This document shows positions 12,201 through 23,190 of a DNA stretch of 64,000 bases, one piece after another. Source of the DNA: Hyaloscypha bicolor E (taxonomy: Eukaryota > Ascomycota > Leotiomycetes > Helotiales > Hyaloscyphaceae); contig NW_020194575.1 in the NCBI RefSeq assembly GCF_002865645.1, positions 435,247-499,246 on the forward strand, given 5' to 3'. How positions within the stretch are numbered: the first letter of the stretch is position 1; each line of letters starts with the position of its first letter. The notes under the pieces are model-generated. The model was not told the origin of the DNA, searched no databases, and saw nothing but the letters and a program-made list of their open reading frames with translations. The position numbers and the translations under genes were made by a program.

Positions 12201-13646
12201 TCTTGCTGCTCTTGGCATCAAGGCACCGACAAAGTCTGGAGAGACCACCCAGCAAAGACTGGAACGTGAGAAGAATGAGAGAGCCGCCAAAGTTCGACAG
12301 GCCGAGGAAGAAGATGCGAAGCGTGAAGCCGAGAGACAGGCCAGAATCAATGAAGAGCAGGGCATTCCTCCCCCACCTCCAGCTTCAACTGTTGCGAAGA
12401 GGCCTCCTCCGCCACCCTCGCGGAAGGCGGCAAAGAGTGATGCAAGTGAGAAGAGGGCCGAAGAAGAGCAACGAGTTTTGCAAGAGCAGAAGGCGCAGAT
12501 CATTGCCACTTCAGAACTTGAGTGTGTCAGCCGTACTCCTTGTAGTGACTCTTTACTAATACTGTTAGGAATGATGCGGCCAGACAGGAAGCTGAGCTCG
12601 CCAAGGAGAAGGAGGCTGCTGCTGCTCGTTTGAAGGCACTCGAAGAGCAAGTCAAGGCCGGCAAGGTCAAGAAAGAAGAAGAGAAGCGAAGAAGGAAGGC
12701 CGCTCAAGAAGAGGCTAAGAAGCAAGAAGCAAGATTAGCTGCCCAGCGAGCCGAAATTGAAGCTGCTCAAACCCGTGAGAGGGAACTGCAACGCCAATTG
12801 GAAGCCATCGACGATGATGATTCTTCGGACGAGGAGGATCAGCAGGCTACACCGCAAGCTTCAACACCAACAGTCAGCAGTCAAGAGTTCGAGAGGAAGG
12901 AAGTTTCACCGCCCCCACCGCCGGTTCCGATGATCGTCCCACCAATCCCTCAAGCAGCACAAACTACTGCCCTCCCCGTTGTCAGCCCCCCGTCTGATAC
13001 GGAAACTAGGAACCCATTCAAGAAACTGGTAGCTGGAGGTGACACAGCCTCGCCATCGTCCCAAGCTGGTGTCGCAACCAACAACCCATTCTTCCGCCCT
13101 CAACAACAAGAAACCGCACGTGCCCCTGAACCCATCCAAATCCAACCAACCGGCCGCACCTCTCGCGTCCGTCCCGAAGAAGACGACTGGTCCGTCGTAG
13201 GCTCCGACAAAGAAGACGACTCCTCCGACGAAGAAGGTCCTGGCGCCGGCAACGCTCGCCACCTCGCATCCATCCTCTTCGGCACCATGGGTCCTCCCCG
13301 TCCTCTATCCGCAGCTGGCGGCGCAGGCTCGACACCTACGAGCCCTGCACCGAAGGTTGATTCTCCCGCTGCTCCTCCGCCACCTCCGCCCATGCCAACT
13401 GGTGGAGCTCCACCACCACCTCCTATTCCAAGCTTTGGGGGCCCGCCCCCGCCTCCCCCAATGCCTGGAATGGGCGCACCTGGCGCTCCTCCACCACCTC
13501 CGATGCCAGCGCCTGGAGCTGGAGCTGGAGCTGGAGCGCAGAGACCCGCGGCGTTGTTAGGCGAGATTCAGATGGGGAGGCAGCTGAAGAAGACGCAGAC
13601 GAAGGATAAGAGTGGTGCTGCTGTTGCGGGGAGGGTGCTGGATTAA
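9217..13646 (+). CDS. PAN1: Actin cytoskeleton-regulatory complex protein Pan1 (1440 aa)
   Basis: Three exons: 9217-9890, 9951-12521 and 12569-13646. Introns are GT-AG and phases close to 1440 residues, normal for filamentous-fungal Pan1. Order of parts: a Gln-rich N-terminus with PTGF repeats; first EH domain (about 175-265); a linker with PTGF/QTGF repeats; second EH domain (about 463-550, [14 protein letters not shown] to [10 protein letters not shown]); coiled coil from about 653; a Lys/Glu-rich helix (about 985-1130); polyproline blocks (about 1349-1410); and a C-terminal WH2-like [14 protein letters not shown]. Pan1 links cargo adaptors (NPF motifs bind the EH domains) to Arp2/3 activation at endocytic actin patches, together with End3 and Sla1. 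Intron 1 splits the first EH domain within its QIWTLAD motif. Confidence 0.97.
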
Positions 13647-15686
13647 GTTTCTTGCACGGGGATGTATCAATTGGTGTTGAGTATTTAGCATTTGAAATTC
13701 GAGGAGCGGATTGAACAATGGATGGGCGTGGATGGGCAAGGCGATAGGTGACAGGGGAAGAATTGGGGAGGTGTATATTACGTTCAGTACCATGCAGAAG
13801 GTAGATTGCGAAAGGGGTTGAGCTTTAGCACATATTGAGATTGAGATTGGAGAATTGCAAATTCGATGCGCCTTTGTTACTACACCTGCTCTCGGGCTGG
13901 TTGAAATTTTCTTAATACTTTTTTTCTGTAAAAGTGGCATGCAGGTTTGTTTGCTTGGTGTGGCGCTTTTTGAGATTGAGAATTGTGAGGTGCGTTTGCT
14001 ACTCCTGATTTCTCAAAAGTGTTTGTTTCGGGTGAACTGACGAAAGCGCTTATGTCTGCTCTTCGAGATAATCCATCAAAGGCCTCCACTTCTCACGTTG
14101 TGAAGGTGAGGTTCCACTTTGTGAGATGCTTTCTCCCATTTTGACAACCCTGTCGGGGACACCAACTTATCACAAGGAGTCCCACGCATGCCTCAACCAC
14201 GCACGTTCCATTTAAGATCGAATTCATGAATGATACCACACCTCAAGGCATTTCTTGGGCTGTTGATAAGCACGGAGATGCAAAAGCATAATATACCTTG
14301 ATGGCTGGATTAACAGTTCAGCCTCCTCTCCTGTGAGTTGTCGAGAATGGTGTTTTTGACGCGAACTGGCAGTGATTTCAATAACCCGCATTTCCTTGCC
14401 TGGCCATCAGGTAAGGAAAAGCAGGGTATACACGCAGGAAAAGGAGAGGCCAGGCAGAAGCTAGAATTTCTGGGGAAGGAAAGGCAAGCCGAGGAAGGAC
14501 AGAGACCAGGAAATTGAACACACTGCGAACTGGTGAAAATACAAAGGTCTGGCTCCCCGAGGAGCTACCACACCCGCCTTGAGTTGACTGCTACAGTGCT
14601 GTAGACCAGTCTCCACCTTCTTACTTTGTGAGTTTTGGGTGGAACAGGCTTCTCATTCGTACACCAGCCGAACGAAACCCTCGCTTTCGTCGCCCACCTG
14701 GTTTCAACGCGTGGAGGAGTTGGGCATTTTTATTTTGCGGAAGGTTTCTACCGCTTTCAAATCGAGCTGACGTTGCAAGTGTAGAGGCACAAGTGCAACA
14801 GTGCAACAGACTCGCGGCAGGGCTTGCGGCTCGCTAATCTCGTTCAACGTCAAACGGTCTGTTCAACACCAGCTTTCCACCACCGGTGCTACAGAAACGG
14901 GTACCTATCATAAAGGTCGACAGCGTATAAAAGACTGGATATCTGATCTCTTTCGGGAAGGTGCATTCGAGAGAATAATTGCACTGCATCTGCATTTCAA
15001 ATCCAGGTGATGTCGATCTAAGGCAGTTTCTCGGTAAGATATTATCTCAGATGTGAGAGACGGAGCTGTTAATATCAAATAGGACATTTTGCGAACATTT
15101 ACGCAACATGTATTGCCAACTTTTCACGAGGACCTATCAATGCGACTTGCCACGAGTGGTCAATTCTGAACCTGTCCTCCTTGACTGAAATGTCTCGGTC
15201 ACGTGCATGAATCCGTTTGTAAGGCAAGGCAACATGCAAACGGATGTTACTCGATGTCGTCTGGAAACCTCTTTCTCTTCTTCCTCTTCCTCCCCCTTTC
15301 CTTTCTCGAGAATTTGTCCTACTCCAACATCCTTCCGGAACACAGAGAAACGGCCGCTGCTGTTCACCTGCGCACCCCTTTGGAAATCCCGTGAAACTGG
15401 ATCGACGTTGTCAACCGTTTTTGTCCAACGTTACAGTACACGCTCTTTCTTGCCCTGTATCTCGGTGCTTTCTTGGCCTCGGCATAAAATCACAAGATTT
15501 TTCAGTTCGTGGGTTCACTAAATTATATCCGGAGACTGGGAGGCGGAGACGATCATCGCCTTCCATAGAGGGAGGACTTTTATATCCCTCTCGCTTGTGT
15601 GTACATATGACGAACCACCCTCTTCAACAAACACCGAATTCCTCCCTCGACAACACCGTCATCAAGCAGGCCCTCCAGAGCTTGTA
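13647..15686. other. 2-kb intergenic region
   Basis: No gene or transposon end is supported. Base composition is ordinary. Frames of up to about 150 codons on the plus strand (15.2-15.7 kb) have no protein-like composition and overlap the probable 5' leader of the MFS gene at 15687. Confidence 0.4.
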
Positions 15687-17417
15687 ATGACGCTCACCAA
15701 CTTTTCAGAAGGCGAATCCACATTAATCATTTCGGCGAAGAAGGGCGATGAGGAATCAGGAGAATTCAGTGCGACGACGGCGAGTACTGGTGCCCTGTCT
15801 AGGACAACACAAACGACCGATAGAAGCGACGAATTTCCTATCGATGGAGGCTTCGAGGGTTGGACTTGTGTTATCGGTGGTTGGTTTGCACTTTTTGCTA
15901 CCTTCGGGTGGTTGAACTCGTAAGTCCCCTCCGCCTTCTCCCTCTGATTTCATCATATGATAGATTTGTCTCACCTCGAGTAGCATGGGCCTCTTCCAAA
16001 CGTACTACGAGGCAGTACTCCTGTCATCCTACTCCGCCTCTTCCATCTCCTGGATCTTCACAACGCAGCTGTTCCTCATGTGAGTCCCATCCCTCCCCCG
16101 TGACTCACCCACTGACGTTATCGTATGTTGCAGGTGGGCTGGCGGCGCACTTTTTGGCCGAATCGTCGATACGTACGGCACGAAATATATCGCCATTGTT
16201 TGTACGATAGCTTGTACGTTTTTCGTTGCGATGCTGAGTCTTTCGACGGAGTACTACCAGATCTTCCTTACGCAAGGAGTGGGCTTTGGTCTCGCTGCGA
16301 GTGGATTGTTTTCTTGCGGCATCGTGTCGACAGGACAGTTCTTCCATAAGAGGAAGGCTTTGGCGTTGGGTATCGTGCTCGCTGGTAGCAGTACTGGTAT
16401 GCTATATCTCGACGTTGTCAAGTATTCAGTTGTGCTGATTTCGGCATAGGAGGCGTCATCCACCCCATCTATCTCCACTTCCTGATCCCGAAGATTGGTT
16501 TCCCAAATGCTATCCGAGTCAACGCCCTCGTCATCGCTAGTTGTGGAGTAGTGTCCTGCTTCCTCATGCGTACGAGGTTGCCGGAGAAGGAATGGGATCC
16601 GAAAGCCAAGTTTCTGGATTTTGCGTTGTTCAGACAGCGGATCTTCGCTGTTTATTGCCTGGGCACCTTCTTCGTTGTGTGAGTTTACCTTATGCTTCCC
16701 ACCACATATTCAAGGTATGGTAACGACTAACTTATAGCAGTTACGGTCTCTTCTCGACCTGGAACTACCTGCCCACCATGAGCCTCCGACACAAGTTCTC
16801 CGACAGCCTCGCAATATACACGATAGTAATCCTAAAGCAAGTTTTTTTTCGCAACTTTCCTTCCCATCTCACCTCCTTTCTCCTCATTTGAAGACCGGAC
16901 CTGATTCCTTCGATTCAGCGGCAGCTCCATCATCGGCCGTATCCTCCCCGCCTACCTCGCTGACCGCTTCGGCCGCTGGAACTCGATCTCCATCGTCTCG
17001 CTCATGAACGCCATCCTCCTCCTCGCATTCTGGCTCCCACTCGAAGGAAATCCGAATACCACGCACGCACAAGTTTTTGCCCTCAGTGCCATGGCGGGCT
17101 TTGCGACGGGTGCTTGTATTAGTGTATTCATGCCTTGTGTTGCGGAGCTGGGGCCGGTCGAGAGTCTGGGTACAAGGTTTGGCATGTATCAGACTGTTAT
17201 CGGGTTTGGGTAAGTTAATGTTTCCCTCCTTCCTGGAAGGCGACTGACGGCAATACACAGCGGCTTAACAAGTCTCCCAATCCAAGGCGCGCTCATCCCA
17301 CAAGACCACGGCTCCTTCTCCCACCTGATAATCTTCTCCAGCGTCTGCATCCTCGGCGGCTCTATGATCATCTCCCTTGCAAGAATGCTTCGCGTTGGAT
17401 TTAAGTTACGGGGATAG
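15687..17417 (+). CDS. MFS transporter, monocarboxylate-permease type (454 aa)
   Basis: Seven exons: 15687-15919, 15984-16079, 16134-16396, 16450-16678, 16741-16836, 16919-17209 and 17261-17417. The product has a polar N-terminus, then GGFEGWTCVIGGWFALF, typical of fungal monocarboxylate-type carriers (MCT/Mch family). Further landmarks are LFGRIVDTYG, GSSTGGVIHPI and an NGSSIIGRILPAYLADRFGR loop, with about 12 membrane segments. The family imports monocarboxylates or related small acids across plasma or vacuolar membranes; the substrate cannot be read from sequence. Intron 5 (16837-16918) begins GCAAGT, a GC-AG intron, and only this splicing keeps the conserved loop in frame. At intron 4 an alternative acceptor three bases upstream would add one residue. 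An in-frame ATG at 15597 is possible, but 15687 gives the usual N-terminus. Confidence 0.9.
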
Positions 17418-19234
17418 TTTCTCGTTTTTCTTTTTTACTGTGAACAATGATCATGGTAATGGTTTTGGTGGCGACCGGCGTGGGAAAAGTTGCGATATAA
17501 GAGATGGGATGTGCTGGAAGTATATTTATGGAGGGAGCAGAGGTGGATTGGATACATACGGATATCGCGGCATAAAGTGATGGGATTGACATCGGTACTA
17601 AAACTCCACTGTAGCACTCGTTTCTAGCGAACTCAGCCACTGAAAGCCCTTGTATTTCTAGCCTACCCTGAAAATAAGCCATACTTAGTAAGCCTCTGAC
17701 AAGGGGTGCCACGCCTTTTAAGCTTATCCCTTGTATTTATCCATCACTTGATGCCACGATCTCCGTACATTATATTTAGTTATTAAGTTGTATATTCAAT
17801 ACCTTTACGGATTTCAGCCGAAGTCAGATTTTTTGCATATGATTTTGTTGCCTTGCCCTCTTGGCGGGAATCTTAAAAGCTGAGGACAGGAGGAAAACAA
17901 AATGAGGAGTTTCATTGGCAGCCCTGCGAACATGGAGCATTCCCCTATGGAATACCGATACGAGCCGTCTGACATGATTTGGTCTTATATGTGTGGTCGA
18001 ATTGTGATCAGACCACTTGGCGCTTTTTAGTTACTGCGTCATCTCACCCCTTCAATTCGTGGTGTGATGTGGATCATCTATTATAACTCGCCCTTCCACT
18101 ATCTGAACGGGCCTGCATCTTTGTTAAAAATTTCTCTTGAACTGGCACTAAGTTTGTGTATTTGGGGTTTAAATTGAAATCAAGATGATCCACCACGACT
18201 TATCGTTCCTCCTTGCCTTGGTGATTGGCCTGCTTATTATTTTGTGGCAGTTGGGAATCTTACAACCTCTTTTAAGTACTCTCTTCAGGAACGCGGAGGA
18301 AATCTCTACTTAGAAGTAATCACCAGAAGCACAGACAGCACTGAGTAACGAGACCGCGGGGTGATTTGAGACCAAGATCCTGATAGAGGGCTGTGAAGAT
18401 GAGAATGGACGTTGGCAATGGAAGTTAGCAATATCGGGCAAGGAGAGAACCTAAAGCACAGGTGTCTTTTTGCGCAGTGAAAAGTGAGTACATTGACACC
18501 CAAAGTTCGCGATCATATGGTCTGATATGAAGAAGGACGGATGTTCTTGACATGGATGATGTTTGCTTCGATTTCGCAGCTTCTGGATTGAGAATTACGA
18601 GTTTTATCCCGGCCTACTGTAACATATCAAGAAGGAGTTTAGTCGGAGAAGATGCATTTGGCGCTGGAAGGGTAGTGGTGTCTGTTGAACTAGCTAAAGC
18701 AATATAGCTAGGGTCACGTGCTTGCAATGTAAACCAAGTAAAACGTACTGAATTGACTGCTGTTCTACAGTGGTAAGTAGCCCGTATATATAGCCCTGAA
18801 CCCCCTAAGTCACATGCACTAAACCCCTAAACCAGAGAGCCTTATACTGAACCATTCAACCTCAGCTGAACCGATTTAGCCTTACAGGGCATAATCTACT
18901 CAGTAATAAGCCTATGGCTTAAGCCCCATTAGTACACAGCCCCTAATTTCAACAGTGTCGGAATAGGGGAGAGAATCACGTGATGACCACAGTATCAAAA
19001 TCTCCATTCACTTTTCAAGAGTAGAGCTTGTCGTTAATGGTGATAATTTAGTCACTGGCTCTAAGATCTAAATGTAAAAGGCGATTCTTTGAATTTGATA
19101 GATAAAATCTACGAATATGTATCGAAGCTATTCACGTTCCAAATGGAAACCGATAATCTTCACGTCATGTATGATGTTCTGTAATTCCGAACCTCCATTT
19201 ACCCGTGATAATCCATATTTTCGAAAGTAGGAGC
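17418..19234. other. 1.8-kb intergenic region
   Basis: No gene is recognised. Around 18.7-19.0 kb there are two CACGTG-containing stretches but no convincing inverted repeats or target duplication. It carries the 3' regions of the two convergent genes on either side. Confidence 0.4.
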
Positions 19235-20116
19235 TTATAACTGTACTCCGATGTTTGAGAGGTACGGGATCTGTATGAATTGCTGCCAACCCGGCCCCAT
19301 AATGTGGATGCCGAATGAGTTATTCTGTCTCTGAATCATTTGTCCTCCTGGAATCAGTTGTCCTCCAGGATTGAGCTGGCCCCCAGGCATGCATGTCGAG
19401 CAGGACATATTTCCAGGGTTCTTGCGTCTGTTTTGACCAAGGCCCCACTTGTTCGGGTCTATTTTCTCCCCTCTAGTCTGCGCCTGCACCATCTCTCCCC
19501 ATAAGGCAACGTCACGGCCCATAGGCAATTTGATGTCCATCAAAGTAGAGTGATCGGAAGCTTTCTCCAACGCGTAAGCAATATCATGCCAGGCAGATCC
19601 ATGCCCCGTATAACCATGTCCATTATTGAACGACCGACGTTCCTTGTTGTAGCGCGGGACCATATAGATCAGCAAGAATCCCTGAATCATCTCATGAAGC
19701 AAAGTTCCCATATGCCTCAATATTCTATTTTGCCCGTTGTCCATCATAGTATTGACAGCTATCTTTGCCTTGTCACGGCGTTGGCTGTCAAAGTTTGCCC
19801 ATCCATAATTTCCTTCCTGGTTTGCCCATTTGCCTGTCGCAGTTATCTTTAATCGACCTTTTAGGCTCCCGAGAAAAAAAAGTTTGTCGAATATCGGTTG
19901 GTAAAATTTTATGAGTTCGTAGGTGGATTTGCCGCTGCCTAAAACCTGCCCTTTTGAGGTGGCTCTCAAGGCTTCTTTCTGAAGGGATGTAAGACTGTCT
20001 CCTCGGTCTCGAGAGTTCTTGACGATAAGCATCACTAGTTCGTCGAGTCTGTGTTGTCCTGGAATGAGCTTTAAGTTCCCCTGGGTTCGCGATGTACCAT
20101 GTATGGTAGAGCTCAT
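19235..20116 (-). CDS. SprT-like domain protein with altered metalloprotease motif (293 aa)
   Basis: Single exon, 293 residues. The central part (about 65-185) matches the SprT-like zinc metalloprotease fold: substrate-strand region GYGWANFD-like, NTMMDNGQNRILRHMGTLLHEMIQ, then GHGYTGHGSAWHDIAYALEKA. SprT/Spartan proteases cleave DNA-protein crosslinks and coordinate zinc through HExxH plus a distal His in GHGxxW. Here His141 and Glu142 are present and His172 fits the distal ligand, but the second HExxH histidine is Gln145 (CAG; one base from a His codon). Catalytic loss or altered metal binding is therefore likely. The C-terminus carries a short PGGQL repeat (three copies). It could be a pseudoenzyme or an error in this single codon. 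Confidence 0.75.
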   Translation of the reverse strand: MSSTIHGTSRTQGNLKLIPGQHRLDELVMLIVKNSRDRGDSLTSLQKEALRATSKGQVLGSGKSTYELIKFYQPIFDKLFFLGSLKGRLKITATGKWANQEGNYGWANFDSQRRDKAKIAVNTMMDNGQNRILRHMGTLLHEMIQGFLLIYMVPRYNKERRSFNNGHGYTGHGSAWHDIAYALEKASDHSTLMDIKLPMGRDVALWGEMVQAQTRGEKIDPNKWGLGQNRRKNPGNMSCSTCMPGGQLNPGGQLIPGGQMIQRQNNSFGIHIMGPGWQQFIQIPYLSNIGVQL

Positions 20117-20760
20117 TTTGGCAGAACTGTGTGACGCCCCGTTGGACCGAGAGGTTCTGGGAAATCGAAGGGTAGAGCTATCTCTGGTAGAATTCCGAAA
20201 TGCTTTTACTGGATCTGTTCCGTCCTGTTACTCCCCTCTTTCCGTCCCGGAAATGAAATTTGAGTAGTGGTAAGGCTGTCTCTTGGAGTGCTTGAGATGT
20301 TTGATATTTTTTGGTTTCGAAAGAGTAGTTGATGCAAGCGTGCTGTGATAAGTCAAGAAAGGTGATGGTCTGAGAAGATAGAAAAGGGAGGTTGGGGGGA
20401 ACAGAGGGGAAAGGTAGGTAGCTTTAACAAGTCTTCTATTCTATGCACTTCTTACTAACTTGCTTCAAATTAAATCTCGAGTGTGATTGTCACTTTTCCT
20501 CGTGATTGGTTACTAGAAAACAGAGACTATCTGTTAAGATTGTTTGGCTACCTCCAAAGTCTCAGACGACAATTGCGCTCACCAAAGTACATTTCCGTCT
20601 TTGGACCGGAACAGTCGCTGCTCTAACCTGAGCCGAACCCTGAGCTCTGAGTACGCTCATGAGTCAGCTGGATCATGCTTAGGGGGTCCTCTTCTAGCTC
20701 CCAAGAGAATCGGTTACAGTTTCCATGTTTTCTAAATATAATATCAATGCCTGGAATACA
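20117..20760. other. Intergenic spacer, promoter of SprT-like gene to repeat boundary
   Basis: Ordinary composition up to about 20750, where the AT-rich repeat block begins. No additional gene is supported. Confidence 0.35.
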
Positions 20761-21180
20761 GCCACCCTTAGTGTGTCAAATAATTTAATTAATTATAATT
20801 ATTGGCCGGTAATCAAATTAAATTAAGTCAGAATCGTAGTAATTAAATAATAATTAATTATTTGCTTAATTTAATTAAATATAATTAATTACTGGGTCAC
20901 GTGTTATTACACGTGACTACAAAGATAATATAAGCATTATGGCGCAAAAGTAAAGCATATTTTACCCTAATTTAGATATCGCCTTACTATTATAGGCTTA
21001 ATAGCTAGTATCCCGCCTTTACTCGCTTTACTTATCTTTGTAAATAAGTACTATAGTAGGGGTTTTGACTTCTCTAGTCACGTGAGTGCGGTCATATAAT
21101 ATATAGAGCAAATAATTCACATATATATTACCTTGCTCTCCTTCTCTCTTCTTTGGAAATCAATTAACCTTTACTCTCTT

Positions 21181-21385
21181 TATAACGGCTGGCGTAAGGG
21201 CATGATCTGCCAAGGACAGGATATCGGAAACAGGCACAAAACGAAGCTAAGCCAGAATTGCTTGGACGGAATAATACTAAAGGTCGAGGCATCCTTCCTA
21301 CTTTGTTCCATAGCTTAGTATTTTCTAATATATAAGATTCTTTGAACTTTGCGCCTTTAACTATTATATTAATCCCGCTATTATA
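21181..21385 (+). repeat. 5' LTR
   Basis: 205 bp, beginning TATAACGGC and ending with GCTATTATA. It aligns base for base with the 3' LTR without gaps. By hand count there are about 17 differences, all transitions. Confidence 0.92.
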
Positions 21386-23148
21386 TAATACTAAGCTTAC
21401 TCGACTCGGCCTATAGAGGCGATATAATACTGCCGGCAAAAGACTTATATTTATCCTTGGAAAGCAAAGACAGAATACCGCTTTTAATATTTAATAACCT
21501 CCTCGAACTATAAAGAACCAGAGAGCTTAACTAGAAGTACAAATGTCCTCTATAACCTAGTTAATCTCGGAGCCTGACCCTTAACTAGAGCAGATAATAT
21601 TCCCCTCCCAGTAATTAGTTCTCTACTAATATAAAAGAAGAAAGATATTATTCTCTATAATCCGGTTAATCTCGGAGCCTGACCCTTAACTAGAGTAGAT
21701 AATATTCCCTTAATACTAACGAGAGTAAAAGAACCGGCCTCTTTCCCTAGTATAGGAAGAATTAGTAGTAGTCTACCGATTTAAAACAAGAAAAGATAAT
21801 AGTCGGTTTTAGTCTACTAACTTAAAACTAGATAAGATAATAATTAGTTATAGTTTACTAATATTAAATAAGAAGAACTTACTTAGTACTTACTTCTATA
21901 GCTAATACCCTTTCTAAAGCTACTATAAATGGCCCGGGGCCAAGTACTACTACTATAGGTATATTAGATAAGAGGCCCTAGTATAATAAAATAGAAAAGC
22001 CAGACTTTAATATTATAAACTTATATTACCGGAAAAGCTATTATAATACTATCTCGGAAAAAGATATTAAGAAATAGCTAGCTAACTTAAAACTTAAAAT
22101 TAGTATAAATATTCCGAAAATAAATAAGGCCTAATAGAGATTACTTATATAAGATAACCTTATTAATAAATATTACCTTATAGCTAATAAATAAGCAGAA
22201 TACTACTAGAAATTCCACTTATATATTAACTAACTTACTAAGAAAATTAATAAGCTAGAGGTAATTACTAGTTAATTTTATATAAAAGAAAGATTAGTAT
22301 AAAAAGAAGTAATAAAATAGAGATCCAAATAGGCAGATATTCAGGAATATTATAGATTCCTATTAGGAGAACTATTTGGGAACTAATACTAAGGCTCTTT
22401 TCCGCTTTTTATTTATAGTAATTAATTATGGCTTATTAGAATTAAGGATCCTATTCTATTTATGAGTAAAAATAATTACTAGATTAATAACTAGATATTT
22501 AATATAAGAAATAAACTAATATAGAACTTCTCTGAATTTAATAGCAAACTACTAAAGATTACTTATATAATATAATTAGTTACTAGAAATACCTGTAACT
22601 TTATCTATAATTAACTAGAACCTGGATTAGTTAGACAGATTTTAATTACTAAATAGATCTTTAAGATTCTCTAGTAAGCTTATAATAAAAGCAAAGAAAT
22701 AAAGTACTAGGAAGCAAAAGAGATATACTAGTACCTGAGATAAGAGAATAAGCTATTTCCGGTATTCTGGGCAAAGTTTACTTATTTAATAATAAAACTA
22801 GAGAAGTTACTAGATAACTAATATAATAACTTAATAGATAAAATAAATCTCGAGCTATTTAAAAGCTTGGGTAATAAGAAGTTTAATATTTCCAGGGACC
22901 TTACTAAATAATATATAGAATAAGAGAATAGGCTTCTCTTAATTAAAAATTAGTAATTCTAGGAGAAATAACTAGTAGAAACTACTTACTACTAAATATT
23001 ACCTCGGGCTAGAAAGCCTACCGGAATTCAAGAAGCTATAGTAATCCTATATCTAACGGATTAATCTTAGTAGCCGGTATTCTTATAGCTAAAAAAGGCA
23101 GTCCGCCGAGAATTTAAGAAGAGACTAGACTAGCTAGAAGGCCTTTAT

Positions 23149-23190
23149 TATTATAGCTATAGAAAGCCTGAATATATAAAAAGTACTTAT
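23149..23190 (+). pseudogene. Gag zinc-knuckle remnant with all four ligands changed to Tyr
   Basis: The frame reads YYSYRKPEYIKSTY. It has exactly the spacing of a CX2CX4HX4C knuckle, with Tyr (TAT) at every ligand position. TGT or TGC to TAT, and CAT to TAT, are C:G to T:A changes. Confidence 0.75.

Noticed and set aside
11586..12725. Minus-strand frames of up to 197 codons opposite Pan1
   Set aside because: Low-complexity Ser/Leu-rich antisense of the coiled-coil and proline-rich coding sequence.
15207..15687. Plus-strand frames of 100-147 codons before the MFS gene
   Set aside because: Pyrimidine-rich leader sequence with no protein-like composition; the upstream MFS frame starts at 15687.
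18710..18990. Possible inverted-repeat element with CACGTG at both sides
   Set aside because: The outer sequences do not match beyond the common hexamer and no target duplication is visible.
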